Assembly: GCF_963675165.1 (NCBI RefSeq) | Contig: NC_087382.1 | Coordinates: 1,736,001 to 1,800,000 of the forward strand | Source of the DNA: Halichondria panicea | Lineage: Eukaryota; Porifera; Demospongiae; Suberitida; Halichondriidae | Length of the DNA stretch: 64,000 nt | Direction of reading: 5' to 3' | Shown here: positions 16,870 to 29,296 of the stretch, in pieces | How the letters are laid out: every line of letters begins with the position of its first letter | How positions within the stretch are numbered: position 1 is the stretch's first letter | Notes under the pieces: generated by a model | The model's database searches: none | Told to the model about the DNA's origin: nothing | The model's input: only the letters and a program-made list of their open reading frames with translations | Translations under genes and position numbers: made by a program

Positions 16870-19800
16870 ATGAACAAGACAACGCTCTGTGCCTGTGTGC
16901 TAGTAGCCTGCACGATGACATTACTCCTGGGGCAAACACAAGGTGAGATATGAATGCATTTACGTAGAGCTATAAAAACAGTTGTATAAAATATTAAATT
17001 AACTATTAAGCCATTGATTGACTAGCTATATAGAGAGGGGACAATTCAGTAATCCCTTTGTGTTTTTTATTAGTCATTGATACTTTATAAACAAAATCAT
17101 TTGGTCAAGGATGAATTCACTTGTCATCAAATAAACACAACGTTCTCAAAATGTACACCATGGATATAAATGTTTAGATGTTAGTTAGTTAGTACCACAC
17201 ATATCGGTCAACGCATCCATTTAAGCTTATATAAGTATTCAGTATCATGCATTACTTGGTTGTTGAGGGTAGTAGCAGCGATTTGGCATCACCTAAAAAC
17301 AGTGTATAATTATTGGTATGACGTAATGGGTGTATCTATTAAAGCAATTTGTAGAACTGGGTAATTCTGGCAGAATCAACTTTTGTTGACACAATACACA
17401 AGCTAGTGATGTACGTGTCACAAGATGTGCTAAAAGTGTTTTTACATGGTAACTAGGACACGGGTGGCCTCTCCCACCTGTGAGCTGTGTGATAGTTTAG
17501 ATATGCCATCACTAATTGTCTCGTGGCGTATACTCAGCTGCCATTTTCTTTTTACACTGCGGCTCACTTCTATGACAGTTCTACAGTACACACATTTAGT
17601 CATGTGTACATTTATACTGTAACAACAGCAATAAAGGTGCCACTGTCATCTTAGTGAAATACTTTTAACTTGTTGAATATAAGGCGAGATATAAGTAGAT
17701 CGAGCTATATAAAACAGTTGTATAAAAATAACTAATTTTCCATTAATTTTATTGACTAGCTAGAATGGCAATAATCCTTTAGGTTTGGTTTCCAGCAAGT
17801 GCATTCGGACACACACAACGCCCCAGGTACTTGTTTTGAAAGGCTCAGTACAGTGTTATGGAAGGATATGTGTATGAGGTTTCACAACTGCAAATTCGCT
17901 CAAATTTGTTTCTTTAGAAGCGTATAATTATATGATATTTTGGTCTTGGAATGTTGAATAAATACATTTTAATAGCTAGGTCTCTACATTGCTCAAGTTT
18001 GGTATGAGGTGTGTGACATTTTAATCGGTCAATTATAAAATGTCGTGATAACAGCTGCAGTGTTTGGATACCTTATTAGCGTGGTGACCAACCCATGCTC
18101 TGAATCACACCTACACATGTACTGTACATTATGTATGTAGCGTACATGTATGTAGCATAAACCAGTCAGTGTGTGTGTGTGGGTGTATGTGTGTGTGTGT
18201 GTGCGTGTGTGTGCGTGCGTGTGTGCGTGCGTGTGCAGTGTGTGTGTGCGTTTGTGTGTGTGTGCGTGCGTGTGTGCGTGCGTGTGCGTGTGCGTGTGTG
18301 TGCAGTGTGTGTGTGCGTTTGTGTGTGTGGTCAATTTTTCACAGTACTTAGCCTTGCATTTTAATATTATAATAACTTTATTCTTATTAGGCTGCATGGT
18401 GATCTGAAGCATGCTCTACCCCTAAATTTGTTATTTGTGAAGCCATTTTTGCAAATGCCTGAATGTCTGTACACAACTTTTAATTGTCTAGTGGAGTGAC
18501 AACCACAACAGTGTGTCTAGGAGACCATTACATAATTTCCAGCTAGCTGCATGCAATACCGTATAGCGGGTATATTTCGAGGGTATAAATCATCGCGGAA
18601 TGACCGTTAGAAAGGTTTTCGCAGATTTAATATTCGCGGAATAGCAGCCTTTCTGCAGCATGCATGCATGTGATATTAAATTCGTGGGTATAAATGTTCG
18701 CGGTAGAGATGCTCGATCAGCGAAAACCACAACATTTATATCCACAAAATATACCCGCTATACGGTAGATGGTGGTAGTAATAAGGTCAATCGCTTGTTC
18801 CCACTGGCACGTTGATCAACATTTAAAATCATACGTGTACAACACATAATATCGTACTGAGTTCTAGCATACAGTGTTTGAGTATTACTAGAATATTTTA
18901 CGAGTGAAGAATGAGCCAAATCAGGACCCTTGGCGATCTAACTATTGCATTCTGGCAATACTAATTTATGTTTTGCGATTTTATTTTTGCGAATTGATCA
19001 ACCCTCCTCGCAAAACATTCTTAGACTAGTAATACTTCTAGTAATACAGTATTAGTAATATTAATATTACATTATTTCTAGTTAGTTTCTTCTACTTCTC
19101 TAGCAGTAACTTACACCATTATTAATTCTACACTGTGCACACACACACACACTAATTATATGACACACCAGAAACATTCTCTAATTTCCTGTGCACAATT
19201 ACACTGCCATAGCAACTTGGCTGGTTGAGCAATCATTTCCATTATTTCACGTTTTCCTCCCATACACTCTGCAGGGCAACCCCTGGGCACTTGCCGTTGT
19301 TCTAGTCCACTGTTTGATGACTGTATTAACGGTCGATGCAACGTCAACAAGTCGAGGACCTTTGGTTGTCGCATCACTCGCGAGTATTTTAGGACAGAGA
19401 ATGTCACTCGTGACTATTACTTCTGTCCGAGAGATGACATCGATTTTCTTATTAATTGTGGAGGGGGGATCACCCGTGAGACGCTCTTCACTAAGGTGCG
19501 TTGTTCGGTCATGTGATTGGTCATGTGATAGTGGCGTATGGTACGTACACGTACGTGGTAGGCTAGCGTTGGTGTTGTATGGCTTCTATAAAAAATTACG
19601 TTATTATTATTATTATTTACAGTTTCTTAGTAACAATGATGTGGAGATCTGCTGTACCAACGCGAGCAATTGCAACACTCGGCAGTTATTGGACAGCATC
19701 ACGATAACAGACCCCCCACCAACAAGTGAGTGTGATGATAGACCATAGATAGAGTAGCTATGGTGATACGTAGTCTAGTACTTACATGTACATTGTGTAT

Positions 19801-22800
19801 AATTACATGTGTAGGAGTATACATGATCATTATTATACGGAGGTATACCGTACATAGTAGCAGGTATATTTCGAGGGTATAAACTTTCGGGGAAATACCG
19901 TTAGAAAGGTTTTCGCGGAATAGCAGCCTTTCTGCAGCATGCATGCATGCGATATTAAATTTGTGGGTATAAATGTTCGCGGTAGATGCTTAATCAGTGA
20001 AAACCACGAACATTTATATCCTCGAAATATGAAATATACCCACAGTACAAAGTACAAGGTATACAGTACATGCATGTATGTATAGTGTGGCTGCAGCTGT
20101 TAGTTGGCATGCATAGCAGGGATGCGCCCACACTGGTCGGTGGTGGTGGTTGGTACTTACCACCTTTAGACAAAAACAACCACCTCATAGGCCTATGGTG
20201 GTACCACATAAAAGAGGCACATTTTGTGTGATGATTGATCTGAAGCCACCACTTAGTACATGTAGCAAGGTGTGGTGTGCATGTATATATCATACTATTG
20301 CCATTGATTCTACTCCTTCTTTGCAGCCTCCACTGCGCCTAGTACGGATGCCCCTCCCCCTCCCTATGCTATCGCCATCATCTCAGTGCTATCCTTGGTG
20401 GTGGTGCTCATAGTCACCATCATTGTGAGCATTCTCTGCATGCACTACGTTGTGTGCCCTCTACGCATCCGAGGATCCATTGCCGGTAAATTATACTACT
20501 TAACAGTGGAACCCCTCTATAACGGACACCTTTGGGGAACAATGTTTTGGCCTTTATACAGAGGTGGTCTTTGTTGAGAGGTTGTTTTTTACGCAAACTG
20601 TTCATTTGGGACCTGGGTGCCTGGCCGTTACATAGCAGCTGCATGGCCTTTATTCAGAGGTGGTTGTTAACATGGGGTTGCACTGTATTATAATGTATTG
20701 TTCGTAATGCCGTGAAATTTTCAAAGCACAATTTTTGAAGCACTAAGTACATTTCGTGGAATAATTTTATGGCCTCTAAAAGCATTTTGTTGAATAAATT
20801 TTATGGGTTGACATGCTTACCTGAAGCACTCCCAGGCCACGCCTTTAATCTTTGCACGTCATAGGAGATAATTAAATAACAATTTTCATGTACTGTAGGA
20901 TTGCTAATCACAAAAACAGCGAGAATTAAGCCCCTCGAAACCCCTCGAAAATTTCGTGCTATACAGTAGTTAGTTAGATTATGGACATGAGTTATTAAAA
21001 TAATATCAAGAGTCCATTATAAAAGAGAGAGAGTGTCAAACCCAGCATGGCCTTGCATCAGATGTATTCGGAAACGTGACTTCCTGTATGGTAACTGACC
21101 AATCAGAGCCGCCGCTCAATAATGTTATTGACAAATAGTCGTTATTGCTCTCAGACAGGAAGTAGGAAGTCAGGTTACTCTATATCTATATTATAGACTC
21201 TTGCTGTTATAGTGTCCCAAAGAGCCCAGGGGCTGAGGGACACTATATCACATGATACCTCATGCCCATGATCTAATATTAATTTATTTAGGCTCCATTT
21301 TTCAATGAGTAACTAGAACTAGCAACATTACATCATTCGTATCCTAGCAATCTATATGGTATACTATTATATAGCTCATAGTTCCCTGCTCAACTGCTTA
21401 AACACACTCAAGTGGTCTAATTCTGTGCGTGCGTGTGTGTGTGTGTGTGTTTGTGTGTTGACTGCACCCCCTCCCCCCACAGGCACGCCCACAGTCACAC
21501 TGACGCTAGACTCTGGCTCGTACGGAGAGGCGAGTCTTAACGAGCTGCTGGACGATTCTGGCAGTGGATCTGGACTACCTCTCCTTGTCCAGCGCTCTAT
21601 AGCAGGGCAGGTGGGTGTGGTTAGAGAGTGTGGTCTGGTAGAATACAGCAGGGATGTGCCCACACTGGTTGGTGGTGGTGGTGGTGGTTGGTACTAAGGC
21701 TTAAAGTTGTGCAGTGTTGAATAGATATTGAAACAGCCACCACTTTGAAAATGTTGGGCACATCATGATTATAAGAAGTTTTATCGACCACTGCTGCAGG
21801 CTACTTCAAACTAATGTTACAGCTCAACCATCTCAGCTAGTTTATTATTTTTATTGAGGTTCCAATCTTCTGTTAATTGTGTCGGTAATTTTAGATTGTA
21901 CCTTAACTCTCTCTATTACTGCCGCATGTAGGTGACACTACACGAACTGATTGGGAAGGGACGTTTCGGTGAAGTCTGGAAAGGCAGTCTAAAAGGAGAT
22001 GAAGTTGGTGTCAAAATATTCCATCCTCGCGAAGAAGCATCATGGTTCCACGAAGTTGAAATATATCAAACCTGTCTTCTGCGTCACCCAAATATTCTGA
22101 GATTTATTGCTGCTGACAATAAAGACACGGGCATGCAAACGCAGCTTTGGCTGATAACCGAGTTTTGTGAATATGGATCTCTGTATGATCTACTCATACA
22201 GAAAACCTTCAGTGAAGAGCTTATGTTGAGGCTATCCTATACTGCAGCGTGTGGCATGGACCATCTACATACCGAGATTACTGGCACGGAACGGACACAG
22301 AGCAAACCAGCGATTGCTCATCGCGATCTGAAGAGTCGAAATATTCTCGTCAAGAGCGATTTTTCGTGTTGTATTGCAGACCTCGGTTTGTCGTTACGAT
22401 ATAATCGATGTAACGACAGCATCGAAGACCCGCCCACTAAACGAGTGGGAACGAAACGATATCTCGCTCCCGAGATAATCGACGAATCCATTTGCTTCAA
22501 GAATTTCGCGTCTTATAAAACGGCCGATATGTATTCGTTTGGACTTGTTCTGTGGGAGATAGCGAGGAGAGGGGAGTGTGGAGGTATGTGTGGGCGTGTG
22601 TGTGAAGTGTGTAGCGAGGAGAGGGGAGTGTGGAGGTATGTGTGGGCGTGTGTGTAGCGAAGAGAAGGGAGTGTGGAGGTATGCGTGGGCGTGTGTGTGA
22701 AGCGTGTAGCGAGGAGAAGGGAGTGTGGATGTATGTGTGGGCGTGTGTGTGTGTGTGTGAAGCGTGTACTAGTTGCTTACTGTGTGGTCCTCATTTTTGT

Positions 22801-23973
22801 CCTGTAAAATGCATTTTCAAGCCCTCTATAAATGCTATCACTTGACCTACTGTATAAGATTGCCTAATGTACTTATAGTACTAGCCTAAAATTATTTTGA
22901 GGAGTTTACTAGTGCATGCTTTGTCTGGGTATGTGTGTTACTTGGCAACTAATCTGATTAGACTGAGATAGAATGCAGTTGGCAGACAGCACTAATTCAG
23001 TACATAGCCATGCAGCGGTTTATTTGGGTCTAAGATGTTTGCCAGTGCTGGTCTTTGGTGTATGTGCTTACTAGATTAAAGTCTATTTGTATTGAGTTTG
23101 ACCTTCATAAATTTGTCATAACTTGTCATACTTTACTGAAATTCGAAGTTTCATATACCATTGGATTCTTTGTTAAAAACCGCTTCTATCTATATGCCTC
23201 GAACCAGCTAAAAGTTAGACATTTTCCATGTAGAAGTCCCAGGTAAACTTGTCCACCACATAAAGCATAAATGAAGCCATAATTGACCACATAACTTCCG
23301 GGGTTGAACTCACCGCAAATAGACTTTTAGTGTAAATATTAGAGTGACCTTTTATATATTTAGGGAGTTCTGGTGATCCAATTTCAAGTGATTTTCTGAA
23401 TTTCTGAAAGCACAAGACCACCACACACACACACCACACACACACCCACCTCACACCCACACACACAGGTGATGCTGAAGAGGCTGAGCTACCGTATTTT
23501 GAAGTGCTCCCTATCGATCCTTCGTTTGATGATGTCAAGAAAGTTGTGGTAGTTGAGAAAAAACGACCAGCCTTCCCAAACAGGTGGAGCGGATCTGGGG
23601 TGAGTGGGTGTGTGTGTGAGTGAGTGAGTGTGTGGATGGGTGGGTGTGTGTGTGGGTGGTGAGGGGTTCAAAGTTCTGTAGCTACTTGAATTTCAATAGA
23701 AGATACCACTAGAAAATGATGCTGGTGAAAAACCTAAATCAGCATAGCAAGGATCGTGATGGCATACAAGTACTGGTATTATCATAAAAGGCAGTAAAAG
23801 ACATTATTATTATCATTGTCCTCCCCCGGCCACAGACCCATCGTGCTCTGAGCCGCATCATTGAGCAGTGTTGGCATGACAGCTGTGAGGCCAGATTGAC
23901 ATCACTGAGAGTCAAGAAGAGCCTCGGGACACTCTGCAAGAGTGAGAAGGGGAAGAAAGAAGAACAGTCTTGA
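16870..23973 (+). CDS. TGF-beta/activin type I receptor kinase (receptor C)
   Basis: Eight exons: 16870-16942, 19275-19495, 19623-19725, 20327-20485, 21483-21610, 21932-22583, 23469-23599 and 23836-23973; 534 aa, all phases consistent. It has a signal peptide, then a Cys-rich ectodomain ([17 protein letters not shown] to the CCTNASNCN box). A TM covers about residues 146-170 and is followed by a clear type I GS box ([18 protein letters not shown], about 211-228). The kinase has [26 protein letters not shown] (DLG in place of DFG) and LAPEIIDE. Gly replaces Ala in VGVKIF, next to the catalytic lysine. Receptor A differs in sequence and has a weaker GS box, so A and C are older paralogues sharing a head-to-head promoter. 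Activation by type II receptors and Smad signalling are inferred from the family. Confidence 0.93.
18170..18330. repeat. TG/TGCG microsatellite with internal duplication
   Basis: The (TG)n tract is interspersed with GCGTGCGTGTG units. A stretch of about 70 bp ending gtgcagtgtgtgtgtgcgtt occurs twice. It lies in receptor C intron 1. Confidence 0.85.
18558..18766. mobile_element. Family-1 MITE in receptor C intron 1
   Basis: The termini accgtatagcgggtatattt and (reverse) ccgctatacggt are inverted copies. The interior carries gaccgttagaaaggttttcg and a run of repeated gcatgcatg. The full terminal repeats suggest a fairly young copy. Confidence 0.85.
19845..20050. mobile_element. Family-1 MITE in receptor C intron 3
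   Basis: The interior is closely similar to 18558-18766 (accgttagaaaggttttcgc, cctttctgcagcatgcatgc). The outer ends are degraded (taccgtacatagtagcaggt; right end atatacccaca). Confidence 0.8.
20121..20270. repeat. gatgtgccca dispersed repeat, degraded
   Basis: It contains gcgcccacactggtcggtgg, then aaaaacaaccacctc and accacataaaagaggca. The same modules occur at 21653-21764, 33830-33959, about 6640-6772, about 7141-7180 and about 40904-40975. It lies in receptor C intron 3. Confidence 0.6.
20502..20687. mobile_element. Inverted-repeat element with acagtggaacccc ends
   Basis: The left end acagtggaacccctct pairs with the right end ggggttgcactgt. Internal repeats ggcctttatacagaggtgg and ggcctttattcagaggtgg are direct copies. 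There is no ORF; it lies in receptor C intron 4. Confidence 0.65.
20706..20966. mobile_element. Family-2 MITE in receptor C intron 4
   Basis: It shares the end cgaaaatttcgtgctata and interior modules (ggcctctaaaagcattttgt, ggccacgcctttaatctttg) with 6391-6626, in inverted orientation. Confidence 0.7.
21653..21764. mobile_element. Short MITE with gatgtgccca/tgggcacatc ends
   Basis: The left end gatgtgcccacactgg and the right end gttgggcacatc are inverted. It is a 112-bp copy in receptor C intron 5, related to 33830-33959. Confidence 0.65.
22560..22745 (+). repeat. Tandem repeat duplicating the exon 6 splice donor
   Basis: Four copies of a unit of about 43-52 bp start inside the end of receptor C exon 6 and extend into the intron. 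Each contains gagtgtgga(g/t)gtatg(t/c)gtgggcgtg, so each has its own gtatgt/gtatgc donor (gt at 22584, 22636, 22679, 22731). Only the first joins exon 7 in the kinase frame. Confidence 0.85.
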
Positions 23974-24714
23974 GCATAACTAACTATTGTTTGTCTGTCT
24001 GTCTGTCTGTCATCTATCTTCAAACAGTGTCTGTATTATTATTCAATCAGTTACTGTCCCTGTAATTATATATATACCACTGTGAATTATATCATGTTTG
24101 TGTCTCCCTGCATGTGTATATTATGTGATGTGCTTTTATTTTAGGCTGTACATTTGTGTCTCCAACGTGCCTCCAACTTGAGGGCTACTTATAATTATAT
24201 TAATTACAAGTGCAAAAAACATTTTGTGAAAAATTGGGAAGAGTATAGTATAGGGTTGGAAGAGCATGTGCACTGAAAGAACATATGTGGGTGTGCATGC
24301 ATGCATGTGTGGGTGGCCTGGTGAGGGGCTTCAAATTAGTTTCTGTAGTTATGGTCGATAAGAATTAAGTTTAGGGTACACGTATATATATATATATAAT
24401 TATACCCAATTTCACTTTAGTTTAGGGTTCAAATTAAGCTATAAAATATTCATAATAATAATCTATTGGGGCGGCGCGCATATACAGTTACTACGTAATT
24501 TACGAGGGGAAAAATACAGAATATTTGAGCACGTCATTTGTGGATAAGTGACTGCTGCTTGCACTGCAGGTAAGCAAGGTCACTTCATTCGGTGGATTAT
24601 TCGTGATCAGACCTTCAACCACGAAAACCACTCCAGGAAAATTATCTATGCCATGGCATGTGCACTGCGCAGCTAGGTAACTTAAGCCTATGTCAGGATT
24701 TGTCTAGCCTCGAT
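23974..24714. other. Intergenic sequence downstream of receptor C
   Basis: It holds the presumed 3' UTR, a (gtct)n tract near 23991-24010 and a (ta)n tract near 24382-24396. No gene is seen. Confidence 0.5.
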
Positions 24715-24751
24715 TCCAGGCCGCGAAGAGAACGGCGGCCTGGTATACTTT

Positions 24752-25470
24752 TTTTTTTTTTTTTTTTTAATGATGAAACATGTGATGACAAAGTGAGTGA
24801 GGCCAAAGTGGGGGCAGAATAAATTAAAATAAATTAAGATATAAAAATGACTAAGTGAGTCCATCTAGAGCAGGAGACAGAGTGGGGGGGCTCTGTGAAT
24901 CAGCATATAGACGCATTGCCCCGCCACAAAGCCAAGCTGACTCTGCCGAAGAGGTGTTTAGTTGTGTCCGTATCTCGGTCGGCACCTGATCGGAGACGAA
25001 TCGATCTGCCGATGGCTTGAATCGTCGAGATGAAATCCTCGGCCAGACCTCCAAGAGTTTCAGCGACAAGAGGGACACACGTCAGACCTGCATTGCGGCA
25101 GTTCTGAAGGTTAGAAGCCAGCTTGCGCTGGACTCCCACTTAGAGAGCGTGCATGGCCCTGCATGGGTATGCGCAGCTACTGACAGTGTGAGGGGCTGGA
25201 GAGGAGAGATAACGTGGACGTCGAGAGCGGCTGGACGGCCGTTGGACCAATTGGGGAGAAGGACGTCCGCAGGGCGAGCACTAGACTCTGCAATAAGGCC
25301 TGGAGTTTCTGAATGGAGGGGCCCAGAGCGGCAGATTGAGCGGCCTTGAAGACCACGTCTCTAATGGCGTTGTGACGACTGATACGGTCGCTATTGCCCC
25401 CGCAGCCCACCTGCATGGTGGTCACCGAAGTGAAGTACATGCATGATTTTCTAAGTAAGTACATGATTTT
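24752..25470 (-). mobile_element. Retrotransposon ORF C-terminal remnant with poly(A)
   Basis: Several minus-strand frames read RHNAIRDVVFKAAQSAALGP, VLLPNWSNGRPAALDVHVIS, LAGLTCVPLV-like AGLTCVPLVAETLGG, and RVSLALWRGNASIC. These match the C-terminal region of animal RT-type elements (family recognised from general knowledge). It ends in a T-run (24752-24768, poly(A) on the minus strand). Frame changes show it is dead. Confidence 0.65.
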
Positions 25471-25492
25471 CTAAATAAGTATACATGATTTT
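25434..25492. repeat. Triplicated tacatgattttctaa unit
   Basis: Three tandem copies of a 20-bp-scale unit (tacatgattttctaagtaag with variants) lie inside the foldback element. Confidence 0.7.
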
Positions 25493-26403
25493 CTAAGTTG
25501 GATATAGAACACTTCCTTTAGCCAATCAAATTGCAGTATTTATGGCAAACATGATCTAATTATTAGTATACGGTTTATTTTACTGACAGTATCCACAAAT
25601 ACACGGATTACCCCTTTTTGAGGATACTACAACCAGCCCTTTGGGCTTCTAAATCACGTATAGAAACTTCCTAAACAGTGTCTAACTATTATTTAGTATA
25701 CGGTTTATTTTACTGACAGTAACGGACATGAAGTATTGTGCAAAGATGACCGAGTTCTTACGCCCTTTATTGTATCAAGCCAAGTCTCTACTTAATGACA
25801 CCCTACACTATAAGGCTACAGATGTTATAGGAAAGGCATGATGTGTTCCTGTGGGTCCCCTGATGAGGCTGTGGTAATATGGACCAGGCAAGTCTTCTGC
25901 TACTAAATCTTGCCTTTATGTTCGACAGGAAGTCATTGCTGAAGATAAAGAAGCTAATGATTACTCCTGAAAGCTTTTAATTCGACACTCAGGAAGTTTA
26001 ATATTCACTCAAGATCTACTGATGTATTAAAGAGTCAACCACTCTTCCTAGCTGGCAGCTCTACTGTCTGGGAGGCCTTCTTGAACTGTCTCTTTGATAA
26101 ACAGAGCTAGAAGAAGCAACACTGCTGCAGCATAATTATTCTACTTTGATTAGTGTCTCTAAAAGCTGCCATTGTGGTCACATTGTCATACGTATTCTTC
26201 CTTTTTGTAACTTTGTCCCGTTTTTTTACTTGCACGTCAGAATCGCTACGAGCTTCCACCAGAGTTTCCTCTGGCTTCACCCTATTCAGGCATAGTTCAC
26301 AATTTGTATGATGAAATTGTTGTCAATTATTTCGCGCATGCGCATACAAGGTATACCAGGCCGCCTTTCTCTTCGCGGCCTGGAATCTAGGCTAGGATTT
26401 GTC

Positions 26404-26461
26404 TAGCCTCGAATCCACGCCGATTAAAATACGTATTTTAATTGGCGTGGATTCGAGGCTA
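26404..26461. mobile_element. 58-bp perfect foldback element
   Basis: It is an almost perfect palindrome beginning tagcctcgaatccacgccga. It is flanked by the same GGATTTGTC 9-mer on both sides (26395-26403 and 26462-26470), so it shares a target repeat with the 1.68-kb element beside it. Confidence 0.85.
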
Positions 26462-26584
26462 GGATTTGTCTTGCTGAATTATGTAACACGCTGATAAGCA
26501 GCTATGAATAATCATTTTATTCTATGAATATTATTATACTGATGACTGATGTGGGTGTTAACCAATTTTACCCTATTCAACTTA

Positions 26585-26700
26585 GCCTCGATCCCGTGCA
26601 GGCCGATCCGTCTCCAATTGAACGCTAGGTGGCGACCTGGCGACCTAGCGTTCAATTGGAGACGGATCGGCCTGGGATGGCGACCTAGCGTTCAATTGGG
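26585..26700. mobile_element. Foldback repeat of the tagcctcg family
   Basis: Arms containing ggccgatccgtctccaattg and its complement flank a tandem ggcgacctggcgacctag centre. The outer left end tagcctcgatccc is shared with the neighbouring foldback elements; the right end is not clean. Confidence 0.65.
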
Positions 26701-27466
26701 CTGCAACTATAGTTTCAGCGAAGACAAATCCTGACATAAGCTTGAAACCCGACCTCCCATCAGGGACGGTCGGGCTCCGCCCAACTAGTAACTTAGCTAT
26801 TTAACTGCATGGAAAACAGGTCCTAGATAGTTAAGGTCTCGTCAGTGGTTTTTAATGACTTCATTGCGCTAGAAATTTTGCATTTACATAATAGGAAATT
26901 TAGGGCTAGTAGAACCCTCACTATACGTTCAGGATACTACAACCATGCAGCCCTTTGGGCTTCTAAATCATGTAGAAACTTCAAGAGTGCATACTAAATT
27001 ATTACTAGTATACACACGATCCTTGCCAGAACGCTCGGAAAGGGTCAAATTTTCTGCTGATTTGGCTCACTCGCAAAGGTTTTTTCGCCCACAAAATATT
27101 CTAGTAATACGGTATTCAACTTGAGTGTATATAATTATAATTATTATACAAACTTCAGTGTGTGTGTGTGTGTGGATTTTGAGAGTTATTATATTAAAAC
27201 CAATTTTATACTTTGTAGCTTCCTATAAGTACTATCACATAGACTTTAGTTCTTGTTCAGAGCTAATAAGCTTGTAGCTAAGCCGCAAATAGTTATGATG
27301 TCATAATGAGGAGGTGTGGCTTCCTGTCTCAAATTTTCCGGCGCTCCGCGACGGGGCAGTCCCATTTGGGTGATGCTTTGCACCACCCAAGTGGCCCCCC
27401 AACCTTTTTAACTGTTCCTACTCCACTGAGCAAGACATTATTAAAATTCCACTCACCAGAGGGTTT
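26701..27466. other. Intergenic, no gene seen
   Basis: It contains a duplicate of a segment from 25625-25675 (ggatactacaacc, agccctttgggcttctaaat) at about 26932-26985 and a short TG tract at 27158-27172. No supported ORF. Confidence 0.4.
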
Positions 27467-29296
27467 CTCCCAGTGAAGACGCTGTACTTGTTGAGAGTCT
27501 CCTTCAGACAGCTGTAAGTTCCCTCAGTCTCACTCCTCCACGTCTCAAGGGCCTGGACCACCTTCTGTCTGGGACTGACGCAGAATATTGACATTAGAAG
27601 CTCGAGATTGGCTCAGGATTTTTCTGCACAAGAAAATACTGTTTGGATCGGAAATTTGCTTAGTAAAATAAGAAATGAAAGCATTTGAAATTTGATCATC
27701 TTTCATAATTCTCGTAACTGTGAATATACTGTAGAGTGTTGAGGTCCAAACCAGCGTACGGCTCAAACTGGAGAAGGCGTTTCAGAGAAAGAGCTCGATG
27801 AATAGATTTCACAGCTTCTTTTTGAGAGATGACAGCTACAGCAAAATCTCTAACACTAAACAGAGTGAGCTCTGAGGAAGGTTTTAGACGAACTGAAAAC
27901 TTCCAGTGGATTGATCAGATTCCACAACTACAATATTGGGACAAACATGCATCTTTCACCGTTTTGAGAATTTTATTAACTACCTTGGAGCGATGGGCAA
28001 GGCTCTCAGGTTTAAGAGTTTCAGATCGCATTTTGAGGATGACAGACTTATCGCTAAAAAGCTCGAGGTGTGCGGTGATCCCATCATTGTTGCACCAGCA
28101 GATCCCACTCTTCCATATGGAGCAGAATTTTTGAAGAGAAGGGTTTTTTGTGCTGATCTTTTTGGAAGGAGCAAGGCAAAAAGTGAACACTATAGCCTCA
28201 GAATAAGAATCTGAAAACTTCGTGGATCAAAGAATTGGATGTCTTGTGCACATTCGAGTATCCATCCAAAGTGGTAGCTCATGGAAGAGTCTTCCTCCCA
28301 CATACGCTCGGGAGTTTCTATCCTGATAAGCCCGGGAAAGAAGAGGTAGCGAGTGTCGTCTAGGTCTTGCTCCATCTTCTGAATGTACTCTAGAACTTGC
28401 TTGTCTTTGATCTCAAAGCACAGCTCTAAATGTATCATGAAGGCAATCAGCATATCAATGTCGTAGCTCTTAAAAGCTTCAGCAAATTTGGACAAAGGCA
28501 CCACTCCAGTACTTTAGGCGAGATCACAGTGCTGCCGAAAGTGCTCAGGAGCAAACACTGTCCCAGTGACATCAGAGAGAAATTTGTTGAGTCACAAATC
28601 AGAAATGAATTTTCAGGTGAGGATTCGTTTTGAAGAAATAGCAGCAGACCAGTTTTGCTTAGCTGGTCACAGATGTCAACTAGATGGGTGTGGGTGGTTG
28701 GAATGAACGAAAGAATGTTCGTCATTTTCTTTGACCCGTGTGTTTGCTCAAGATTGCTATATGTATTCGCTTTTGGAACAACATTCAATGAAACTGCAAG
28801 GTCATCTTTGAAGTTTTCAGCAAGGTAGATGTAAAAAGGTGAGCATTCAGGCTGATGGTTTCTGGAGAGCGGAGAATAGCAGAGCTTTTCTGAATCTGTT
28901 TTCTTGCTTTTATCATCTGAATCAGCAAGTGGCAATCCATTGGAATGAACCCTGTTAATTCAAATTTCGGAAATTTCTTGATAATGGGGGCAAAGATGCT
29001 CTTTTTGGCTCGTGGATCTTTTCCCATTGCCGTTATCTGGTCGGCATGGCTATCAAATACTATCACGTGTGCTTTGCCTTTCAGATTGGTGCACTGGTTT
29101 TGGACGAGGGTCAACCAACGATATACATGGAATCAATAATCGCCTGCTCACTTTCTATACAAGCTTAGCACAGAGGATAATAATGGGTGGTGAGGTTTGA
29201 ACAGCATTCTCCAGAATGGCACAGTGGCTCGTGTAAAACTCTTTCTGCATGGCCAGCAAGATCAAAGTAGATGATTCTACCAAACTCTTTGGTGTA

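Larger units (their letters stand above)
24715..26394. mobile_element. 1.68-kb foldback element with 9-bp flanking repeats
   Basis: Terminal inverted repeats of 43 bp begin tagcctcgattccaggccgc, with two mismatches between ends. The element is bounded by GGATTTGTC on both sides (24706-24714 and 26395-26403). A 9-bp target duplication with inverted repeats fits Mutator-like elements (inference). No transposase is visible; its cargo is a minus-strand retroelement fragment (24752-25470). Confidence 0.85.
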
